NCBI GenBank assembly: GCA_018894105.1
Contig: CM032118.1
Coordinates: forward strand, 26,826,690-26,890,689
From: Jacaranda mimosifolia
Lineage: Eukaryota > Streptophyta > Magnoliopsida > Lamiales > Bignoniaceae
Direction of reading: 5' to 3'
Length of the DNA stretch: 64,000 nucleotides
Numbering within the stretch: the stretch's first letter is position 1; every line of letters starts with the position of its first letter. The position numbers and the translations under genes are program-made. The notes under the pieces are model-generated. The model saw only the letters and a list, made by a program, of their open reading frames with translations. It was not told the origin of the DNA and did not search any database. Positions 56,925 through 64,000 of the stretch are shown here, piece by piece.

Positions 56925-59178
56925 TGAAGACAAGAGTAGCATTAGGATCCATTAATCAAAACTTCATAAGCTTGAAAATAACTAAGCTACTCAAGCATCC
57001 AAGGATCTATTCATGCTATAGATTTGAATTAGGATGAAGAATTACCTCTTGTAGCTCAAAATAAGGAGAATATCAAGTATCTCTCTCGAATCTAGAAACT
57101 GTCTAGAATCAGCACAGCGGAATATTGGCAACCTTTGCCTTAGATTTACTGCTCCAAAAATCACCAAATTAAATATAGAACACCTCCACACAGGAGAAGC
57201 TACTATAAAAAATAATGGAGCAAAAAGCCTTCTAGATGGCTCCAAAAAAATTCGCCAACTTGAAGCTGGTGTAGATGGATCTCCAAAACCTAGCAAGTCA
57301 AGTACCATACCTCTATTGATATGCTCCACACACCAAACAATCTTCCAATTTCCCCTTACTAGAAGCTAGAGGTATATAGGAGAAAATGAGGTAGAAGAGG
57401 CCAACTTCTAGGTTGGGAAGAATAAGAAATGTAAAGCTTCAACACTGCAATGCGTGACAGAGAGAGAGAGAGAGAGAGATATTTTGGAGGGAATGCAAGA
57501 ATCTAATTCTCACACTTTCAGCAATATTATTTTCCAATTTTCATTGCACTCTATATCTATATATAGAGGGTGGAAGGTGTTAGTTGGCATTACACCTTCT
57601 TCAAGGTGACTGCCCAAGTGGCATAACAAGTTGGCAAAATTCAAATTCAAGTCTTACTTGAATTTCATGTGCATTTCAATTATATTTGGAATCTAATTCC
57701 AAATTAATTAAGATGCTAATTTAAATGAACACTTTATTTAAATTTTTCCTCCAAAAAGTGTTCTTCCCATTAATTAAATTAAACACTAATTAACCTTTGA
57801 TTTAAATCTTAAATCAAACATGTTTAACTCTTAAGCTTAAATTAGTCAACTTAACTCTTTAAGTCAACTTGTCCAATTGATGGTCAACATCGTACCAAAT
57901 AATTATCTCCTTAATTATTGGTCTAATTTAACTCCTTAAATTAGTTGATTGATTTAGCACTTAAATTTATCAAACCAAAATTGATTGTTAAATTGGATCT
58001 TTGAAAACCGATTACCAAAAGGGTGAATTTTCTAACACTTAGAAAATTGCTCTACCAATTTTGGAAGCTATTTGGCTTTTGTGTGTGATGTAATAGGTTC
58101 TACCATTCATTGGACATGGGCACACACACAACTCTTTATGACTTTTGAATATCTTATATTCATTTTAGTTTAAAACTCTTTTTAAACTAATCGATTCAAT
58201 TCAATTAATCTCACTAGTTGAAGAGTACCCAATCTCTATGGTTGATGTCCAACCTCAATCCCATGGAGCCCAACTAATTAGATGAAATGAATATTCTGGA
58301 GAACCATCATAGCTCTATATATAGCATGCAAATATGGTCCTTCCATCTCCTATCTTTTGAAAGAGGCCTAGGACAAGATATTTGTCTCTTCCCTAATAGC
58401 CTCAAAACTATGTCTCTATTCTCAATGTTCGATCCCCTTGTGTGACCTCACCTTTCCAAAACTCATTTTCCAAATTGTCACACCACCTTGCGCAAGGATT
58501 TCTTGGAATCGATAATTATAGAACACATAGAAGATGCGCTCGCCGTTCACAAAAGCGAGGAGTTAGATTACATCTTCACTCTCACAAGACTCCATGCCAA
58601 GTAGCTCATACCCAACCTCAACCTAAAAGACCCGCTAAGTGGTCAAGGAAGAGTTAAAGGATGAGGATCGGGCACAAGGTTACCATGGATCCTCAGGTCA
58701 GAGGATTAATAATATAAACTAGCATAAGCGGGAGAATTAACCACTACCAACTAGCCACTATGGCTATCTAGTGGATTCTTCGGAGGGTCTTCAATGTATT
58801 GTTCTCTAACAAGCACCCACTAACATGTACCCGTATCTCATATAGATTGCTCATGGAATGGAGCAATATCCAACTCTTGGATTTATGCATCGTTAGTGCA
58901 AGTCTATCCAGATCTTAGATGCCCCATTTCATAAGATCCTATGAGTTGAAAGTTCTAAGATCACAACCGTGTAAGACTTATTCCATGATCACCACCTAAT
59001 GAATTGACCAAGTCCCGTAGTCATGTGTGATCTAAGGGCTTCATCTATATGCAAGTGAAGTAATATAAAACATAAGATGAAGATGGCCATATAAAAAATA
59101 TTATTCAATCGAGATTATTTTACAAAGAAATAACTTTTACAAGGCCAATTTAACTGGCATGTCGGCACTATTCCAACA
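56925..59178 (-). repeat. 5' LTR of L6 (type II)
   Basis: 2254 bp, TGTTGGAATAG...CTTCA on the minus strand. It has a GA run at 57461-57479, a TATA hairpin at 57549-57568 (CTCTATAT/ATATAGAG) and the AT-rich tract at 57770-57970. The right flank is L7 LTR sequence. Confidence 0.9.
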
Positions 59179-59503
59179 CTTTTTGCCACTGTCTTGCTGC
59201 CTTTTCTCTTTCTCCTAGAAGGTGTTTTGCTCAGCATAAGTTGTTGCAGTTACTGACCTGAGGCCTGGATAAGGAGATCCATGGAGAATAAGAGGTTGAT
59301 CTTGCTTTGAAGGAGTTCTAGAATAAGATCTTACTAGTTACCTTCAAATGTCTCATTTTGAAGGTAACTTATCTAGTTTTTAATCCACTATTATGGGATG
59401 AAATAAGATCCTTGGGTTGAGGATTTGCAAGTTAACTTTTGCATAATTTTTGCAATTATTTTGGATCTTTGCAATACTTCTTCCTTCAATTGCTATTAGA
59501 GCC

Positions 59504-60523
59504 TAATTTATGCCTAATTTTGAGTTTGCTGGATTGATTCATGTGATGGACTGATTCTAGGACTCCAATTTCTTGATTCAATTTATGGATTAAATATTTT
59601 GAATTTGATGCTTGTGGCTCTAAATATGTTGAATTGAAATATGTCAGTATGTGCTTAATTGTGAATTTCATATGTTGGCAGGAGTTTCAATTCAAATCTT
59701 ATTATGTTAAATGTTGATTTAGCATTTGATGATTTTAAGTGTTGATCTAGCATGTTGATTATTTCTAAAAGGTGTTTTGGCAATTTTTGGATCCAATTGG
59801 TTTGGATTTACTTAATGTTGTTTGAAGAATAGTAATTTCTCCTTAGATTTGATTTTGAAGCACTTTGAGCACTTTAATTTTCAATGTTGAAGGTGTCTAA
59901 AATCTAGAAATGTGTCAAAACATGTATGAAATAATGTTATGGAGGCATCCATGTGGTTTGGATTGGCAAAAGCACAAAACGGTGCAAAATGGTGCGCCTA
60001 GCCGGCCAATAGGGCAGCAGCCTGTCCATGGTGTTTTTAGCCTATCAAACTCATTATTTTAGCATCATTTTAATGCACAAATGTTTTATAAGTTCTCAAA
60101 ATAATGTTGGACATTTTTGCTTGCTTCTAAGATCAAATTTAAGTATACACTTCAAGTTTGTGCAAAATTGAGATACACAAATGTTATGCTTAATTTTGCC
60201 TCTAATTAATTATTTTTTAATAAGTACTTAATTAATAGATTGAATGTTAATTCTTTCTATTGTTCATTTAAATTGTTGGATGAATGATAGCTATATGGGA
60301 ATGAACATGAGCCTTTAATTTGGTTTAATAAAAAATTCAATGTTGATTGAATGGGTTGAATTAAATGGGGCTTGCATGCGTATTGATTTTCTACCTTGTA
60401 AATATTATGACAGCAGAACTCTAGGGGTGAGGTTTTCTTTACTCTTCTAAATTATTGCATGGAGGCAAAGGAGACTAAGAGGATCGAGGAGGCTTGAAGA
60501 CGCATGAATGTATGAGATATATA
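59504..60523 (+). other. L7 leader, proximal part
   Basis: Non-coding, colinear with the L1 leader (19532-20190) and then with the L5 leader to the site of S5. It includes a shortened GC island (59990-60030). Confidence 0.7.
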
Positions 60524-62079
60524 TGAAGTCACATATCGCATTAGGATCCAATTATCAAAGCATTAAAAAAGTCAATAACTAGGCTACTATAAAGCATAGG
60601 ACCTAAACATGCCATAAATTTAGGTTTCGTATGAGAATTACCTTGATTTTTAGAAAATCAAAAGAAATTAAGAGGAAGACTTCAATTCCTTGAATCTAAC
60701 TCCCAGCGGCACAGCGGCTTCCAAGCAACTTTTGCCCAAGCAAACGAACTCAGAATTGAGTGAAACTTGACCAAATGATCATCAATGTCTTGATAATTCT
60801 CCAGTAAAAATTTCACCTCAAAAAAGTTCTAGCAAGGTCTCCAATGGATGCTCCAAAGATACTGCTTGGACGGAGAACCTCCAAAAGGCTAGCAATCCAA
60901 TTGTCTTGCCTCTAATGATAAAATTCCACACACCAATGCACAATCTAATTCTTCTAAATGTTAGTTGGAGAACAAAGAGAATAAATGCAAGGATGATGGC
61001 TTGATTTGGAGGTACGAGATAAAGAAAGTGAAGCTTCAACATATGAGGCAACACTTGAGAAATTGGAGGGAAAATGAGAGAAACTCCTTTAAACTAATAA
61101 CTCAATTCGATTAATCCCCATTAATTGAAGAGTACCCAATCTCCATGGTCAATGTCCAACCTCAACCCCATGGAGCCCAATTAATTGGCCGAAATGAATG
61201 CTTTTGGAAAACTATTCTAGCTCGATGTGTACCCTACAAATATAGTCCTTTCATCTCCCATCTCCCGAAAGAGGCCTAGGGTAAGATATTTATCGACTCC
61301 CTAATAGCCTTGGTACTAAGTTTCTATTCCTACTGTTCGATTCCCCTTTATGATCTTATCTTTGGAAAACTCCTTTTCCAAATTATCATACTATCTTTCA
61401 CAAGGATTTCTTGGAATCGATCATTATAGAATACTTAGGAGATGTATTCGCTCTTCACAATGATGAGGAATCAGATCCCATCTTGGATCTCACAAACCAA
61501 GTGGCTTATGCCCAATCTCCACCCGAATGACCCACTACGTGTTCAAGGAAGAATCAAAGCATAAGGACCTAAACATAAGGTTACCATGGTCCTCAGGTTA
61601 AAGGACTAGTTATATGCACTAACGTAAGCTAGAGGACTTATTACTACCGACTTGCCTCTTTGGCTATCTAATGGATTATTCGGGCAGACTTTTCAGTGAA
61701 CTTGTTCTCTAACAAGCACCCACTAACATGCACCCATATCTCATATGGTATTGCTCATGAAAGGGAGCAACATTCAACCCTTGGATTTATGCATTATTAG
61801 TGCAAGTACATCTAGATCTTAGATGCCTGTCTCATATGATCCCACGACTTGGAAGATTTAAGATCACAACCATGTAAAACTTGTTTCATGATCAACGTCT
61901 AGTGCGTGTCCAAGTCCTGTAGTCATGTATGATCTAAAGGCTTCAACCAAATGCTAGTGAAAAAAATATAAGCATAAGATGAAGATAGCCATTTAATGAA
62001 TATGATTCAATCAAGATTGTATCACAAGTGAAATACTTTACATGCCAATCTAATTAGCTTGCAGGGCACTATTCCAACA
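60524..62079 (-). mobile_element. solo LTR S5 (type II) in the L7 leader, promoter deleted
   Basis: A 1556-bp LTR starting TGAAG and ending TCCAACA is flanked by ATATA on each side (60519-60523 and 62080-62084). Removing it and one duplication restores the L7 leader. Compared with the L4 3' LTR it lacks about 0.7 kb around 61080, which removes the TATA region and the whole AT-rich tract. Confidence 0.9.
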
Positions 62080-62084
62080 ATATA

Positions 62085-62945
62085 TTCAAGTAATAGATAG
62101 GATCTATTAATTTAATCAACCTACCTAAATCAACTAAGTAGTGCACCTGTGACTCTAAGTGCACTACGTAGTTAAGGCTCATGCTCATCCCAACCTTAGA
62201 TGCATGCTAGGCTTATTTTACTTATTTATGATTTCTTTATCCTATTGATGTATGGTAATGTATGTTTAGGATATAGAACCTAAATAAGTTAAGATAAAAA
62301 TTGATGAGATCTTCCAAGCAAGTAAATCCCTCAACTCAGAAGACTGTAAGTTCAAAAGAAAATATTAAGTCAAATTAGATGAAATTAAACCTGGTTTAAT
62401 AATCTAAGCTTTCTACCAATAGGTAAGTGACATGAGATGCTACCATAATGATGTGTCAACTCTCGAGTCATGGGACACATTATTGGTGGATATCTATGAT
62501 CACTACCTTGGCATAAATATACTTTGATTTAAAGTTGCTATGACATTGTCTCATGAGTTGTGGAATGATCATAGTTGAATTTACATGCAAAGATTGATTG
62601 GTAGGTCGGACTTAACATTTAGTAATATAGATGTCACATGAGTAGTGGGTTTATTGAAAAGTGAGGCAAAAAACATCAACGACTGTATAGAGATGTAATT
62701 GGTAATAATAATCTACCTTAGGATCATTAGTAGATGTCTCATGAGTTGTGGGTCCACAAGTGATGTCTTCGAACCTTGATTCTCACTAGAAAATATGATT
62801 TCCCGAATTCCTAAGAGGCCAAGGAATTTGTTAAAATAGTAGGAGCAAAACATACTTGCAAGTCTATAATCATTTTTTTGATATCAAACTCAATCAAGTG
62901 GTTATATTATCTTCTTCGCTTATTTAGATTTGTGAAATCTCAAAA
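62085..62945 (+). other. L7 leader, distal part
   Basis: It continues from 60523 and ends at gag. Four motif copies lie at about 62451-62480, 62540-62565, 62630-62652 and 62732-62755, matching the order and spacing in L5. Confidence 0.75.
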
Positions 62946-63016
62946 ATAGCTAAAAATCCACTTAGCATCATTTTGGAAACTAGTTAACTAACTGGGCTGA
63001 ACTATCATGATTGGCT
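62946..63016 (+). pseudogene. L7 gag, first ~24 codons
   Basis: The start codon reads ATA in place of ATG. The product continues Ala-Lys-Asn-Pro-Leu-Ser-Ile-Ile-Leu-Glu-Thr, as in L2 and L3, until cut by the LTR of L8 after a Tyr-His-Asp-Trp-Leu segment. Confidence 0.75.
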
Positions 63017-64000
63017 TATTAGAATAGTGCCCACAATCTAATTAGATTGGCATTGTAAACTATTTCACATGTGATACAATCTTGATTGAATGGCATTCAT
63101 TATATGACCATCTTCATCTTATGCTTATTTAAGTACTTCACTGGCATTTGGTTGAAGCCCCTAGATAACATAAGACTATAGGACTTGGTCATGCACTAGG
63201 TGGTGATCATGGAACAAGTCTTATACAGTCGTAATCTTAAAACTTTCAAGTTATAAGATCTTATGAGACAGGGCAGGCCATCTAAGATCTGGATAGATTT
63301 GCACTAATGATGCATAGATCCAAGGAATTGGATATTGCTCCATTCCGTAGGTAATCCCATATGAGATATGGATGCATGTTAGTGGGTGCTTAGGAGAGAA
63401 AAAAGGCACTGAAGGCCCATTGAGAGAATTCACTAGTTAGCCATAGTGGCAAGTTGATAGTTGCAAGTTCTCCTGCTTATGCTACTGCATATAATTAGTC
63501 CTTCGACCTGAGGATCCATGGTAACCTTGTGTTTAGGTTCTTATGCTTTGACTCCTTCTTGGCCACTTAGCAGGCCATTCGGGTGGTGATTGTGCATTAG
63601 CTACTTAGACATGAAGGTTTGTGAGATCCAAGATGGGATTCAACTCTTCATCTTTGTGAAGGGTGAGTACATCTCCTATGTATTCTATAATGATCGATTC
63701 CAAAAAATTCTTGTGCAAGGTAGTATGACAATTTGAAAAATGAGTTTTTCAAAGATGAGGTCATAAAATGCAATCGAACATTGGGAATAGAGACATAGTA
63801 TCGAGGCTATTAGGAAGCTAGCAAATATCTTGCCCTAGGCCTATTTTGGGAGACAAGAGATGGAAGGGCCATATTTGCAAGGTACTATAATGGTTCTCTA
63901 TGAGCATTCATTTTGGCCAATTAGTTGTGCTCTATGGGCTTGAGGTTGGACATCGACCATAGAGATTGACTACTCTTCAAGTAATGGAGATTAATTGAAT
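63017..64000 (+). mobile_element. LTR of element L8, runs off the window
   Basis: An LTR start TATTAGAATAG (TG and a second G changed to A) lies in L7 gag. The following ~980 bases are the shared U3 part on the plus strand. Whether it is a solo LTR or the start of a full element lies outside the window. The start resembles the inferred start of S5 and of L2. Confidence 0.8.

Larger units (their letters stand above)
52691..59178 (-). mobile_element. copia element L6, 5' half, facing L5
   Basis: 5' LTR 59178-56925, primer site, leader and gag-pol down to mid-RT, on the minus strand. It meets L5 tail to tail at 52690/52691. Its LTR is inserted in the 5' LTR of L7. RT C-terminus, RNase H, PPT and 3' LTR are missing. 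Confidence 0.9.
59179..63016 (+). mobile_element. copia element L7 (type I), LTR end, leader and gag start
   Basis: The last 310 bases of a type I LTR (59179-59488), a degenerate primer site (about 59490-59503), a leader in two parts (59504-60523 and 62085-62945) around solo LTR S5, and 71 bases of gag survive. Its LTR is cut by L6 and its gag by L8. The leader is closely like that of L1. Confidence 0.85.

Noticed and set aside
15069..64000. Endogenous pararetrovirus or envelope-bearing element
   Set aside because: The order protease-integrase-RT-RNase H, PBS and LTRs is copia; no movement protein, coat or envelope-like frame was seen.
1..64000. tRNA or rRNA genes
   Set aside because: No cloverleaf with matching A and B boxes and no rRNA-like stretch was found by eye; the TGGTATC-GAGC strings are primer-binding sites.

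Overview
The window reads as repeat-dense DNA of a flowering plant, probably a eudicot and probably heterochromatic. It is AT-rich and I found no intact host gene, rRNA or tRNA. Instead there are at least three copia-type retrotransposon lineages, a Mutator-like (MULE) element carrying a spliced plant-mobile-domain gene, a small Tourist-like MITE and several microsatellites. Organelle or bacterial features are absent.

Layout. 1-1140: AT-rich flank with a microsatellite and an orphan LTR-like promoter fragment. 1141-3545 (-): old copia remnant 'Z' (gag, protease, integrase, RNase H scraps), split by a 316-bp MITE with a TAA duplication. 3546-7221 (+): copia element 'W' with LTR/leader and a gag-integrase frame broken by two TAG codons, and no reverse transcriptase. 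7222-7602: repeat-scarred junction plus a short uncharacterised minus-strand ORF. 7603-12375: MULE with ~0.84-kb terminal inverted repeats, holding the N-terminal third of a MULE transposase (+) and a four-exon MAIN-like plant mobile domain gene (-). 12376-15068: AT-rich with no recognisable gene.

15069-64000 is a nested pile of one copia family, called 'L' here, with 2.15-2.25 kb LTRs, a ~2 kb untranslated leader and a gag-pol of the Tnt1-like annotation type. It holds eight truncated or nested elements and five solo LTRs. L1 (+, 17369-20194); L2 (-, 20195-34277, the only one with both LTRs, PPT, pol, gag, leader and PBS, interrupted by solo LTRs S2 and S3); L3 (-, 34278-37751); L4 (-, 37752-45945, with solo LTR S4 inside); L5 (+, 45946-52690); L6 (-, 52691-59178); L7 (+, 59179-63016, with solo LTR S5 inside); L8 (+, 63017-end). 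S1 stands alone at 15069-17258. Target-site duplications, and reading frames that resume across an insert, show that many of the apparent fragments are pieces of the same element.

Two LTR subfamilies can be told apart by their 3' halves. Type I (S1, L1, L2, L3, L7) is the recipient. Type II (S2, S3, S4, L4, L5, L6, S5) repeatedly sits inside it, so type II amplified later. L5 and L6 meet tail to tail inside reverse transcriptase at 52691, and one deletion between opposed copies explains the missing halves.

No coding unit looks functional. The most unusual features are the MULE/plant-mobile-domain composite, and several conserved non-coding designs of the L family: four spaced copies of a leader motif, a GC island at a fixed place in an AT-rich leader, a TATA box inside a hairpin whose arms differ between copies yet stay complementary, and a shared Asp-Thr-Ala protease motif. 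All names (Z, W, L1-L8, S1-S5) are local labels. Identities are from reading motifs by eye, not from database searches.
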